A stretch of 64,000 bases of DNA, from assembly GCF_023715505.1 (NCBI RefSeq), contig NZ_JAMBOH010000006.1:62001-126000 (forward strand). The letters run 5' to 3'. Of this stretch, positions 25,135 to 33,418 are shown piece after piece. The notes beneath the pieces are model-generated. The model made no database searches and was not told the DNA's origin. It saw only the letters and a list, made by a program, of their open reading frames with translations. Made by a program: the position numbers and the translations under genes. Position 1 is the stretch's first letter, and every line of letters begins with the position of its first letter. This DNA comes from Neobacillus cucumis. GTDB taxonomy: Bacteria > Bacillota > Bacilli > Bacillales_B > DSM-18226.

Positions 25135-25402
25135 TTTGGAAGATGTAGAACATTTTATTGGTGCCCTAGTCGAGATTATCATCCAGGATGAACAAGGCGG
25201 CGACCAAGCAGCTGCAGTAAGAAAAACGATTAAAAAGGTTCAGTATTGTCCGGATAAAACGCATATTCGTTTTTATTTTGATCATTTTTATTTTCTTGCT
25301 GTCCCGCTCACAAGCAAAATCAATCAGTCAGACGAAGTGTGGGCAGCGTTTGACGCAGACAGCGGATTAACCTATACATTAAAAAAGGTTCAGGTCCTTT
25401 AA
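25121..25402 (+). CDS. Small soluble protein, 93 aa, last gene of the operon
   Basis: Unrecognised 93-aa acidic protein. It overlaps the preceding gene by 14 bases and is followed by a terminator, so it ends the structural operon. Confidence 0.65.
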   Translation: MQPINLEDVEHFIGALVEIIIQDEQGGDQAAAVRKTIKKVQYCPDKTHIRFYFDHFYFLAVPLTSKINQSDEVWAAFDADSGLTYTLKKVQVL

Positions 25403-25420
25403 TAAGAACCTGACTTTTTT
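25391..25420 (+). terminator. Terminator between structural and sensory genes
   Basis: CAGGT-C-CTT and AAG-A-ACCTG pair around TAAT, followed by ACTTTTTT. It overlaps the stop of the 93-aa gene. Confidence 0.7.
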
Positions 25421-25460
25421 CATATTTTCAAGTAAATGGGGCTAAAAGGGGGGAACTTTA

Positions 25461-26114
25461 ATGGATGTAATACAGACAAAGCAAAAGATTAATTCTTATA
25501 TTATTGACTCACAGGAAGAGGAAATTAAGCGGATTGCCTTAGAGCTGCATGAAGGTGTTGGCCAAAATTTATATAGTATTTTAACAGGCTTGCAGTTTGT
25601 GGAATCCGGGATAACCGAGCAGAATATGAAAAGTCATGTGCGTGAAATGTCGCAGCTCATTGAAAAAACAATCCAGGAGATAAGATTATTATCTGTAGAA
25701 TTGCATCCTCCTACCCTGAGCACATTTGGCTTACTTCCGGCAATGAAAAGCTATCTGAAGTTATATACATCTACGTTTGGAATCTTGGTGGATTTAAAAT
25801 CAACTGGTGAAGAGTTCAGTCTGCCTGAACGCACCAATATTGCCGTTTTCCGTGTTTGCCAAGAAGCGCTGGCTAATATTGCAAAATATGCTGATACATC
25901 GAAAGTAAAAATGTCTTTTCTTTGGACGGAAAAAGAATTAAAGATTACCATTCATGATTTTGGTAAGGGATTTCAACTCGAAGAACATAACGGCTCACAT
26001 CATTCATCAGGACTTGCTATAATGACAGAAAGAATGCATCTCGCTGGCGGCACATGTGCGATATCTTCTACAATAGGAGAAGGGACATTACTTGAACTAT
26101 CATTGCCTTTATAG
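25461..26114 (+). CDS. Sensor-less NarL-type histidine kinase (HisKA_3)
   Basis: 217 aa, only a kinase core. The H-box reads IALELHEGVGQNLYS (phospho-His in ELHEG), and the HATPase has an N-box (QEALANIAKYA) and G-box (HDFGKGFQLEE). There is no membrane or PAS domain, so sensing must come from a partner, probably the GAF protein downstream. A second kinase of the same class is three genes on. GGGGGGA lies about six bases before the ATG. Confidence 0.85.
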   Translation: MDVIQTKQKINSYIIDSQEEEIKRIALELHEGVGQNLYSILTGLQFVESGITEQNMKSHVREMSQLIEKTIQEIRLLSVELHPPTLSTFGLLPAMKSYLKLYTSTFGILVDLKSTGEEFSLPERTNIAVFRVCQEALANIAKYADTSKVKMSFLWTEKELKITIHDFGKGFQLEEHNGSHHSSGLAIMTERMHLAGGTCAISSTIGEGTLLELSLPL

Positions 26115-26134
26115 AAGAAAAGGAGATTTAATCA

Positions 26135-26788
26135 TTGATAAAAATTCTGTTAGTTGATGATCATGCAGTAGTCAGAAGCGGTTTAAAGATGTTGTTGAAT
26201 ACCAATCCTGAACTGGAAGTAGTCGGAGAAGCATCGGAAGGAAATGAAGGGATCAAAAAGGCTTTAAAATTAAAACCTGATGTTGTTGTTATGGATTTAA
26301 GCATGCCGCATGGAAAAGATGGCTTATCAGCCACAACAGAATTAAAAAAACTTATGCCTGAGGTAAGTATTTTAATTTTAACAATGCATGACGACGAGGA
26401 GTACCTCTTCCGTGCCATTGAAGGCGGGGCATCTGGCTGCATATTAAAAAGTGCGCCTCATGCTGAGTTAATGTCTGCGATTGAATCGGTGGCCAAAGGG
26501 GATGCCTATCTCCATCCTGCCGCACAGAAACGTTTAATGGAAGAATACTTGGCAGGGGCAAAGCAGGATAGTAATGATATGTATCATCCTTTATCTGACC
26601 GCGAACAAGAAGTACTTACCCTTATAGCGAAAGGTTACTCAAACAAAGAAATTGCAGAGAAGCTCGTCATTAGTGTTAAAACGGTTGAGACCCATAAAGG
26701 AAAAGTGATGGAGAAGCTTCAGATGAAAACCCGGCCTGAGCTAGTTGAGTATGCCGTGAAAAAAGGGCTCCTAGGCTATGGGATATAA
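26135..26788 (+). CDS. NarL/NreC-type response regulator
   Basis: 217 aa, TTG start with AGGAG nine bases upstream. The receiver domain (1-120) has DD at 8-9, phospho-Asp in VVMDLSMP (about residue 54) and the conserved Lys in LKSAPH. The LuxR-type HTH (about 150-210) is LSDREQEVLTLIAKGYSNKEI. It is the only regulator for two kinases in this set and closely resembles NreC. It probably activates the molybdoenzyme operon. Confidence 0.9.
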   Translation: MIKILLVDDHAVVRSGLKMLLNTNPELEVVGEASEGNEGIKKALKLKPDVVVMDLSMPHGKDGLSATTELKKLMPEVSILILTMHDDEEYLFRAIEGGASGCILKSAPHAELMSAIESVAKGDAYLHPAAQKRLMEEYLAGAKQDSNDMYHPLSDREQEVLTLIAKGYSNKEIAEKLVISVKTVETHKGKVMEKLQMKTRPELVEYAVKKGLLGYGI

Positions 26789-26801
26789 GGGGAGCCCTTA
26801 G

Positions 26802-27254
26802 ATGACGGAAATAAAGGAATTGCAAAAGGTTATTGAAGTATGTAATCGATTAAAGGGACAAATTTCTTGTGACTTTGTTGGTCTCGCCATTCAAAATAGA
26901 GTGGGTCCTGACGTTAGGTGGCATTATGCAGTTGGCAATTTAAACGATAAATATAAACGAATAACCGTCCGTTTTGGGAAAGGTATAGCCGGGAAAATTA
27001 TCTCAACTGGAACCCCGATGATGTTGGTAAATTTTCCTCATCAAGCAGCTGGAAAGGTAACGGATTATCCGATTGCTCTTGCCGAAAAGCTGAACACATC
27101 CTATGCGGTTCCTTTATTTTTTAATGGGGTCCCAAAAGGTGTATTATTGGTTGGAAACCGTGAATCTCGTCCGTTTTACGATAATGATCAAGAAGTGGTA
27201 AAAGAATCAGGTCAGGCTTTGGAAGCGATATTAAAGGATTATATTGGACTTTAA
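26802..27254 (+). CDS. GAF domain protein, NreA-like
   Basis: A 150-aa single GAF domain (GKGIAGKIISTGTPMMLVNF). Size and position beside an NreC-like regulator and NreB-like kinase match NreA, the nitrate sensor of staphylococci. GGGGAG lies seven bases before the ATG and the gap to the previous gene is 13 bases, so it is in one operon. Confidence 0.8.
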   Translation: MTEIKELQKVIEVCNRLKGQISCDFVGLAIQNRVGPDVRWHYAVGNLNDKYKRITVRFGKGIAGKIISTGTPMMLVNFPHQAAGKVTDYPIALAEKLNTSYAVPLFFNGVPKGVLLVGNRESRPFYDNDQEVVKESGQALEAILKDYIGL

Positions 27255-27273
27255 ACCTGGGGGATAGATAGAG

Positions 27274-28302
27274 ATGGATATTCAGCAGACGAGAAATGAA
27301 CTGATGGATTATAAATTCGCCCTTGATGAATCTTCCATTGTCGCGATTACCGATTCGCGAGGTACCATTACATATGTGAATGATCAATTTTGCCATATCT
27401 CGAAATACTCACGTGAAGAGCTCATCGGTAATGATCATCGGATAGTTAATTCAAGGTATCATTCAAAAGAATTCTTCAAAGAGATGTGGAAAACAATCGG
27501 AGCAGGTGAGGTTTGGAAGGGTGAAATTTTAAACAAAGCTAAAGATGGTATTTATTACTGGGTGGATACAACGATCGTTCCGTTTTTAAATGAAAAAAAT
27601 AAGCCCTATCAATATGTAGCGATTCGATATGAGATTACAGAAAGAAAGCGTGTTGAACAAGAACTTCAAAAAATGATGAGCTCGATTATTGAGGTTCAGG
27701 AAGAAGAACGAAAACGTTTGTCACGTAATTTACATGATGGAATTGGCCAAAATCTTTATAGTCATTTAATTACGATTAATCGCTTAATGGCTGAGGTTGA
27801 TCATCCACTGTTGCATCAGATGCAGGAGGAAGCGGCACAATTAATTGAAGAGATACGGGAAATTTCTTGGGAACTGCGTCCATCTGTACTGGATGACCTT
27901 GGTTTAGTCCCGGCGATCCGTTCTTTCTTATCCCGATATTCTGACCATTACAATATCGATGTCTATTTTGAATGTGTGTTAAATCAGCGTCTTTCCATTA
28001 ATATTGAATTGACCATTTATCGTATTATTCAAGAAGCATTAACCAATATACGCAAATATGCGGAAGTACCAGAAGCAGCAGTCACGATAAGAGAAATGGA
28101 TGATGTTGTCCGGGTCATGGTGGAGGATAAGGGAAAAGGGTTTGATATAGAGAAACAGACCCTTGGAGTTGGTCTATTCAGTATGGATGAACGGGCACGC
28201 TCTGTCGGCGGTGATTTGTCTATTTTTGCGTCACCGGGAAAAGGAACAAAAGTGATTTTAGATATACCAATATTCAATAAAAATGAACCAGGGCTTCCGT
28301 AA
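27274..28302 (+). CDS. PAS-domain histidine kinase, NreB-like
   Basis: 342 aa. The PAS domain (about 12-125) is FALDESSIVAITDSRGTITYV. The HisKA_3 H-box is RLSRNLHDGIGQNLYSHL, followed by an HATPase domain (MVEDKGKGFDIE, GVGLFSMDERA). It is soluble. The family's oxygen sensor NreB binds a [4Fe-4S] cluster through four cysteines in PAS. Here only one Cys (QFCHIS) is seen in PAS, so it may sense something else, perhaps through a different cofactor. Confidence 0.87.
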   Translation: MDIQQTRNELMDYKFALDESSIVAITDSRGTITYVNDQFCHISKYSREELIGNDHRIVNSRYHSKEFFKEMWKTIGAGEVWKGEILNKAKDGIYYWVDTTIVPFLNEKNKPYQYVAIRYEITERKRVEQELQKMMSSIIEVQEEERKRLSRNLHDGIGQNLYSHLITINRLMAEVDHPLLHQMQEEAAQLIEEIREISWELRPSVLDDLGLVPAIRSFLSRYSDHYNIDVYFECVLNQRLSINIELTIYRIIQEALTNIRKYAEVPEAAVTIREMDDVVRVMVEDKGKGFDIEKQTLGVGLFSMDERARSVGGDLSIFASPGKGTKVILDIPIFNKNEPGLP

Positions 28303-28320
28303 GCTGCCTGGTTCTGTTTA
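28285..28320 (+). terminator. Terminator of the sensory operon
   Basis: GAACCAGG (28285-28292) pairs with CCTGGTTC (28307-28314), followed by TGTTTA. The stem overlaps the stop codon. Confidence 0.65.
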
Positions 28321-28380
28321 GTTTCCTCTCATGGAATTTTCAAACTACTTTAGAACCAACAATCATTGATAATTGCATTT

Positions 28381-28845
28381 TTATAACTTTTGTTCTCTGC
28401 GTATTTTATAGAGTAATGCGCGGCACCCGGCTGAAACAAGACGATAAGTTTCATCAAAATCACCTGTAAAAAATGGATCGGGGACATCTTTCCTGTATTT
28501 TGTCAGGTCGAGCAGCCTAATGATCTTTGGATGATTAGTTTTGCTTGTTATCCTGTAAATATTTTTTAAGTTGCTTTCGTCCATCCCGATAATATAGTCG
28601 AATCTCCTAAAGTCTTCTTTCTTTAGTTTGCGTCCAATAAGCCCCTCAGAAGGTATATTGTATTTCTTTAGAATATCAAGAGTTCCTCCGTGCGGGGGAA
28701 AGCCGATTTGCCATGAACTGGTTGCAGCGGAATCAACTGCGATTTTGTTTGTCAAACTTTCTTTTTTGACTAAGTTTCGAAACAAGGCTTCAGCCATTGG
28801 TGAACGACAAATATTCCCCAGGCATACAAATAAAACGTTAATCAT
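28381..28845 (-). CDS. yfkJ: Low-molecular-weight protein-tyrosine phosphatase YfkJ
   Basis: A 154-aa LMW-PTP. The catalytic P-loop CLGNICRS is near the N-terminus, and the acid DP pair is in VPDPFFTGDFDETY. The length agrees with YfkJ, and yfkAB, a neighbour of yfkJ in B. subtilis, is also in this window. GAGGGGT lies upstream of the ATG. It removes phosphate from protein tyrosine or arginine residues. Confidence 0.9.
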   Translation of the reverse strand: MINVLFVCLGNICRSPMAEALFRNLVKKESLTNKIAVDSAATSSWQIGFPPHGGTLDILKKYNIPSEGLIGRKLKKEDFRRFDYIIGMDESNLKNIYRITSKTNHPKIIRLLDLTKYRKDVPDPFFTGDFDETYRLVSAGCRALLYKIRREQKL

Positions 28846-28980
28846 GATACTTAACCCCTCTTAACTTATCCTATTTTCCATTTACTTAAGAGTCTATGTA
28901 CAAAACAGAAATGTGGAACGGCCATGTTTGCAAAATTCACTAAAGTCAGGGAACTTTTGTGAATTAAGCCGAATATATAA

Positions 28981-29016
28981 AAAAATGCTCAGAGTTTTTA
29001 GCTCTGAGCATTTTTT
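28981..29016. terminator. Bidirectional terminator beside glnS
   Basis: AAAATGCTCAGAG and CTCTGAGCATTTT form a 13-bp stem with A-run and T-run on the two sides. It ends glnS on the minus strand. Confidence 0.88.
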
Positions 29017-29058
29017 ACTTCAAAACTGAACCGTTAATAAAAACATGGGTTCTTTTTG

Positions 29059-30717
29059 TTATATTTTAAACGAACTTTTTAATGAAACAATTCGGTTAAA
29101 GACAAGCTTATCAACGGTCGTTTCTTTAGGGTCAACGTTGAAATAGCCGTGGCGGAAGAATTGGAATTTATCCTGCGGCCGGCTTTCTCTCATGTTTGGT
29201 TCGACAAAGCCTTGCAGGATTTCTAATGAATTTGGATTGACTTGATCAAGGAAAGAAGTTTTCTCTTCCTCATTGCTGTCTTCTGTATCCTCCAAAATAA
29301 GCGGCTCGTATAAGCGGAATTCAGCCGGAACTGAGTGAGTAGCTTCTACCCAATGGATCGTTCCTTTAACTTTTCTCCCGGTAAAGCCTGTTCCGCTTTT
29401 AGTCTCAGGATCATAGGTACAGCGAAGTTCTATTACTTCACCATTTGCATCCTTGACAACCTCTTCACATTTAATGAAATAGGCATGTTTTAAACGAACC
29501 TCATTGCCAGGGAAAAGACGGAAGTATTTCTTTGGCGGATTCTCCATAAAATCATCTTTTTCAATATAAATTTCACGAGAAAAAGGAATCTTCCTCATCC
29601 CCATATCAGGGTTTTCTGGATTAATTTCCGCATCAAGTAATTCGATTTGTCCTTCTGGGTAATTGGTAATCACCACTTTTAACGGGTTAATGACACCCAT
29701 TGTCCGAGGTACCTTTAATTTTAAATCTTCCCGGACATAGTGTTCAAGCATTTGTGAATCGACGGCACCGGACCCTTTGTGCACGCCTGTTTCCTTAACA
29801 AAGGCACGAATGGATTCTGGCGTAAAGCCTTTTCTTCTCATTCCCGAAATAGTTGGCATGCGCGGGTCATCCCAGCCATCAACAAATCCCTCTTCAACTA
29901 GCTGCTTAAGCTTCCGCTTACTCATCACGGTGTTGGTCACATTCAAACGGCCGAACTCAATTTGCTGTGGTGTGCTTTTCATTTCACATTGTTCTACAAC
30001 CCAATTATATAATGGTCGTTGGTCCTCGAATTCAATGGTACAAATAGAATGGGTTACCCCCTCAATTGCATCCTCAAGCGGATGAGCAAAAGCATACATT
30101 GGGTAAATGCACCATTTATCCCCGGTATTATGGTGTGTTGCATGAGAGATACGGTAAATAACAGGGTCACGTAAGTTGATATTAGGTGAACTCATATCAA
30201 TTTTTGCCCGGAGTACCTTTTGACCATTATCGAATTCACCGGCACGCATCCGTTTAAACAGGTCAAGGTTTTCCTCGATAGAACGGTCGCGGTAAGGACT
30301 ATTTTTTCCAGGCTCTGTTAATGTGCCGCGGTATTCACGGATTTCATCTGCTGACAGGTCATCAACGTAAGCAAGCCCTTTTTCAATTAATAAAACAGCT
30401 CGGTTATACATTTCCTCAAAATAATCGGAAGCAAAGAATAAGTTATCCCACTCGAACCCTAGCCATTTTACATCTTCTTTAATGGAGTTAACATACTCAA
30501 TATCTTCCTTTAACGGATTGGTATCATCAAAACGTAAGTTGGTTTCTCCATTAAATTCATCTGCTAAACCGAAATTGATAATAATTGATTTAGCATGCCC
30601 AATATGTAAATAACCGTTAGGCTCTGGTGGGAATCTTGTCACAATCTTTTGATGTTTACCTGATTCCAAATCTTTTATCATAATATCTTTTATGAAATTA
30701 GATGTTTGATTTTCCAC
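29059..30717 (-). CDS. glnS: Glutaminyl-tRNA synthetase
   Basis: 552 aa, normal length for bacterial GlnRS without a YqeY extension. The HIGH motif is in [15 protein letters not shown] and the KMSKS motif is VMSKRKL. An anticodon-binding C-terminal part follows. It charges tRNA-Gln directly. B. subtilis has no GlnRS and uses GluRS plus GatCAB, so this gene is unusual for the group and was probably gained by transfer. AGGTTGT-type sequence lies upstream; no T-box leader is seen. Confidence 0.95.
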   Translation of the reverse strand: MENQTSNFIKDIMIKDLESGKHQKIVTRFPPEPNGYLHIGHAKSIIINFGLADEFNGETNLRFDDTNPLKEDIEYVNSIKEDVKWLGFEWDNLFFASDYFEEMYNRAVLLIEKGLAYVDDLSADEIREYRGTLTEPGKNSPYRDRSIEENLDLFKRMRAGEFDNGQKVLRAKIDMSSPNINLRDPVIYRISHATHHNTGDKWCIYPMYAFAHPLEDAIEGVTHSICTIEFEDQRPLYNWVVEQCEMKSTPQQIEFGRLNVTNTVMSKRKLKQLVEEGFVDGWDDPRMPTISGMRRKGFTPESIRAFVKETGVHKGSGAVDSQMLEHYVREDLKLKVPRTMGVINPLKVVITNYPEGQIELLDAEINPENPDMGMRKIPFSREIYIEKDDFMENPPKKYFRLFPGNEVRLKHAYFIKCEEVVKDANGEVIELRCTYDPETKSGTGFTGRKVKGTIHWVEATHSVPAEFRLYEPLILEDTEDSNEEEKTSFLDQVNPNSLEILQGFVEPNMRESRPQDKFQFFRHGYFNVDPKETTVDKLVFNRIVSLKSSFKI

Positions 30718-30942
30718 CTTTACAACCTCATTTCTTCAGTGTCTAGTCCGGCCCTAAGTTGAAGCCCTGCACTTTTCTTCATATCTATTACATATAACAT
30801 AAAATCTGATATTTTTCCATTGTTCCCAACAATTCATGTTCAAAACAGATAGAATATGAAAATTTACTTGTTTATATTGGAAAGCGGTACTTAAAAAGGA
30901 TAAAATGGAACCTAAAAGTATTTAATAGGAAGAGGTAATAAA

Positions 30943-31929
30943 ATGATTAAGTTTGCTACAGTGGGGACAGGATGGATTACGGAATCTTTTATTCAAGCAG
31001 CAAAGCTTAGTGAGCAATACCAATTAGTTGGGGTGTATTCTCGTAATGAGGAAAATGCGAGAAAGTTCGCTAATGAATATAACGCATCAAATTATTTTAC
31101 CGATTTAGAAGAAATGGCAAAAAATGAAGAGATTCAGGCCGTATATATTGCGTCGCCAAATTCGCTTCATTTTGAACAAACACTTACCTTTTTGAAAAAT
31201 AAAAAGCATGTGATCTGTGAAAAACCGATATTCTCTAATACGGCTGAATTAGAAAAAGCCTACCAAACCGCTGAAGAAAATGGAGTCTATTTATTTGAAG
31301 CAATCCGAAATATACATACTCCAAATTTTAAAATCCTCAAGGAAAAACTGCACCTTGCAGGTGATCTAAGAAGTGCAATTCTTCCTTATATGAAGTACTC
31401 CTCTCGTTATGATTTATTTTTAAAAGGAGAGGAACCCAATATTTTCTCAAGCCTCTATTCTGGAGGGGCGTTAGTAGATCTAGGCGTTTACCCATTATAT
31501 TTAGCTGTTTGTCTGTTCGGTGAGCCTAAGAAGGTATCTTACCACCCTGTTGTTTTACGAAGTGGTGTCGACGGCAGTGGAACATTATTATTGAATTATG
31601 AGGGATTTGTTTGCACCATTCTTTGTTCTAAAATTGTAGATTCGATGATTCCTTGTGAAATTCACGGGGAGAAGGGGACGTTTGTCCTTGAAGATGCCGC
31701 CCCAATCTCGGAAATTAAGTTCCATGATACACATACAAAGGAAAGCAAAATCCTAAGTGTGAACCAGGAAGAACAAAACATGGTTTATGAATGTATGAAT
31801 ATCGCGGAAATAATTGAAACAAATAATCATGAAGAATATGAGCAATTAAAAGACTGGAGTAAAATTGTCCTCAAAATTACAGATGAAGCAAGAAGGCAAA
31901 ATCAAATCGTGTTCAAGGCGGATCAATAA
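30943..31929 (+). CDS. Gfo/Idh/MocA family oxidoreductase (YulF-like)
   Basis: 328 aa. N-terminal Rossmann fold FATVGTGWITESFIQAA, family motif CEKP (VICEKPIFSN, about residue 90), catalytic-site region SGGALVDLGVYPLYL. NAD(P)-dependent sugar or inositol dehydrogenase type; the substrate is unknown. GGAAGAGG lies seven bases before the ATG, and it stands alone between promoter-like sequence and a strong terminator. Confidence 0.85.
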   Translation: MIKFATVGTGWITESFIQAAKLSEQYQLVGVYSRNEENARKFANEYNASNYFTDLEEMAKNEEIQAVYIASPNSLHFEQTLTFLKNKKHVICEKPIFSNTAELEKAYQTAEENGVYLFEAIRNIHTPNFKILKEKLHLAGDLRSAILPYMKYSSRYDLFLKGEEPNIFSSLYSGGALVDLGVYPLYLAVCLFGEPKKVSYHPVVLRSGVDGSGTLLLNYEGFVCTILCSKIVDSMIPCEIHGEKGTFVLEDAAPISEIKFHDTHTKESKILSVNQEEQNMVYECMNIAEIIETNNHEEYEQLKDWSKIVLKITDEARRQNQIVFKADQ

Positions 31930-31930
31930 A

Positions 31931-31969
31931 AAATACCGGTGGATTCAATTGAATCCACCGGTATTTTTT
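31931..31969. terminator. Perfect palindromic terminator
   Basis: AAATACCGGTGGATTC (31931-31946) and its exact inverted copy (31951-31966) around AATT, then TTT. The T and A runs make it usable on either strand. Confidence 0.9.
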
Positions 31970-31971
31970 AG

Positions 31972-32086
31972 CGGATAGCCAAAGTAAAACTTTCTAATCA
32001 GGCATAAGTGCAACTACGCCTCTGTCATCGCCCTTAGGGGCTCGCCAATCGGCAAGTTTTCTAATGGTCAAAGTTTACATTGCTGT
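31972..32086. repeat. Possible dispersed intergenic element
   Basis: A GC-richer block with GCATAAGTGCAACTACGCC, a GCCCTTAGGGGC hairpin and CTCGCCAATCGGCAAG. It is not coding in any frame. It looks like intergenic repeats I recall in related genomes, but only one copy is in this window, so the call is weak. The rest of 32087-32231 is ordinary upstream sequence. Confidence 0.35.
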
Positions 32087-32161
32087 TATTCGGATATGAA
32101 ATCACTTTTTGACAAATTTAAGAATGCTTATGTGACATTTTTTTGAAATAAAATCTGCCAA

Positions 32162-32173
32162 TGATGTATATCA
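32162..32173. promoter_or_regulatory. FNR-like palindrome
   Basis: TGATGTATATCA has the TGAT-N4-ATCA core of FNR/CRP sites, 70 bases before the NapH-like gene. Weak evidence from one short match. Confidence 0.3.
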
Positions 32174-32231
32174 CTTACCAGCTTTCCTGCGTTCAGTATA
32201 GTTAGGTTGATAATGAATGGAGGAACTCTTT

Positions 32232-33248
32232 ATGAAGTCAAAGGCTTGGTATAGAAAACAGTTGAAACGAAAGCCGGTACAAATCACCAGATACACCATT
32301 CAGGCTGTGTTTTTGCTGTTTTCGCTCTATATAGGTCTGCAATTTTATCAATTTTACGAGCATTTTGTAACAAATGGAACAGCCCCTTTTGTGGAGCGCC
32401 CAGCTGCTGTTGAGGGATTTTTGCCAATCAGTGCCCTGGTTGCCCTAAAGGTTTGGCTGATCAGTGGGGATATTGATGTAATTCATCCAGCTGGTCTGGT
32501 TTTGCTCTCGTTTTTCGTCAGTGCAGGAATCCTTCTCCGTAAAACCTTTTGCAGCTGGATTTGTCCAGTGGGTACAGCAAACGAACTCATTGCCTGGCTT
32601 GGCAGAAAGATATTTAAAAGAAACTTTGAACTACCAAAATGGCTTGTCTGGCTGCTAACCCCCATAAAGTATGTGCTGCTGTTACTTTTTATCGGTATGG
32701 TCCTCCAAATGGATATTTTTAGTGCCAAAAGTTTTCTCGTCGATAACTACAATAAAGTTTCAGATGTGAAAATGCTGCTCTTATTCTTAAATATTAGTGG
32801 ATTTACCTTGAAGTTCATTATTGTTATTTTTATTTTATCTATATTCTTTCGGAACTTCTGGTGCCGTTTTTTATGCCCGTATGGTGCATTCATTGGTCTG
32901 GGTTCCATATTTAGAATAACAAAAATTGAAAGAAACGTTGATACTTGTACCAGCTGTGAAATGTGTACAAAGGTATGTCCGCAGCGATTAAAGGTTCATC
33001 AAGTGGAAAAAGTTACGTCCCTAAATTGCTCAGCCTGCATGTCTTGTGTAGAGGCATGTCCGATTAAGGGTACGTTAAACATGACCGTTGCCAAGAAGAA
33101 AGTCAATAAATGGTTTGTTCCGGTTACATTCTTTGTTTTATTCTTCGTGGTCATAAGCGTAGCGAAAATGACTGGTCACTGGACTACGACTATTACATAT
33201 GCTGAATGGAGACAATTAATTCCGGAAGCACGATATATTGGTCATTAA
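32232..33248 (+). CDS. NapH/NosR-like membrane ferredoxin
   Basis: 338 aa. Five membrane helices carry the CSWICPVG and CRFLCPYG motifs (CxxxCP) typical of the NapH/NosR/CcoG group. A C-terminal double [4Fe-4S] ferredoxin follows (CTSCEMCTKVCP and CSACMSCVEACP). It is probably a quinol-linked electron donor to a respiratory reductase. The ATG at 32232, seven bases after GGAGGA, is the clear start. It stands alone; a link to the molybdoenzyme at 20-25 kb is only possible. Confidence 0.85.
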   Translation: MKSKAWYRKQLKRKPVQITRYTIQAVFLLFSLYIGLQFYQFYEHFVTNGTAPFVERPAAVEGFLPISALVALKVWLISGDIDVIHPAGLVLLSFFVSAGILLRKTFCSWICPVGTANELIAWLGRKIFKRNFELPKWLVWLLTPIKYVLLLLFIGMVLQMDIFSAKSFLVDNYNKVSDVKMLLLFLNISGFTLKFIIVIFILSIFFRNFWCRFLCPYGAFIGLGSIFRITKIERNVDTCTSCEMCTKVCPQRLKVHQVEKVTSLNCSACMSCVEACPIKGTLNMTVAKKKVNKWFVPVTFFVLFFVVISVAKMTGHWTTTITYAEWRQLIPEARYIGH

Positions 33249-33277
33249 AAAAACAGCCAGAATTTGGCTGTTTTTTT
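33247..33277 (+). terminator. Intrinsic terminator
   Basis: AAACAGCCA and TGGCTGTTT pair around GAATT, followed by a T-run, directly after the stop codon. Confidence 0.88.
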
Positions 33278-33418
33278 AAATTTCCCGGTTGTGGACGATT
33301 AAAGTTCGGAAGTTTTTTATTGTACACTTTCAGTTGTGGGCTATTTTATTTGAAAAAACACTATCACACAAATGGCCCATCAAATTCATATATATATTAA
33401 AAAAATGGGTGAGAAACC

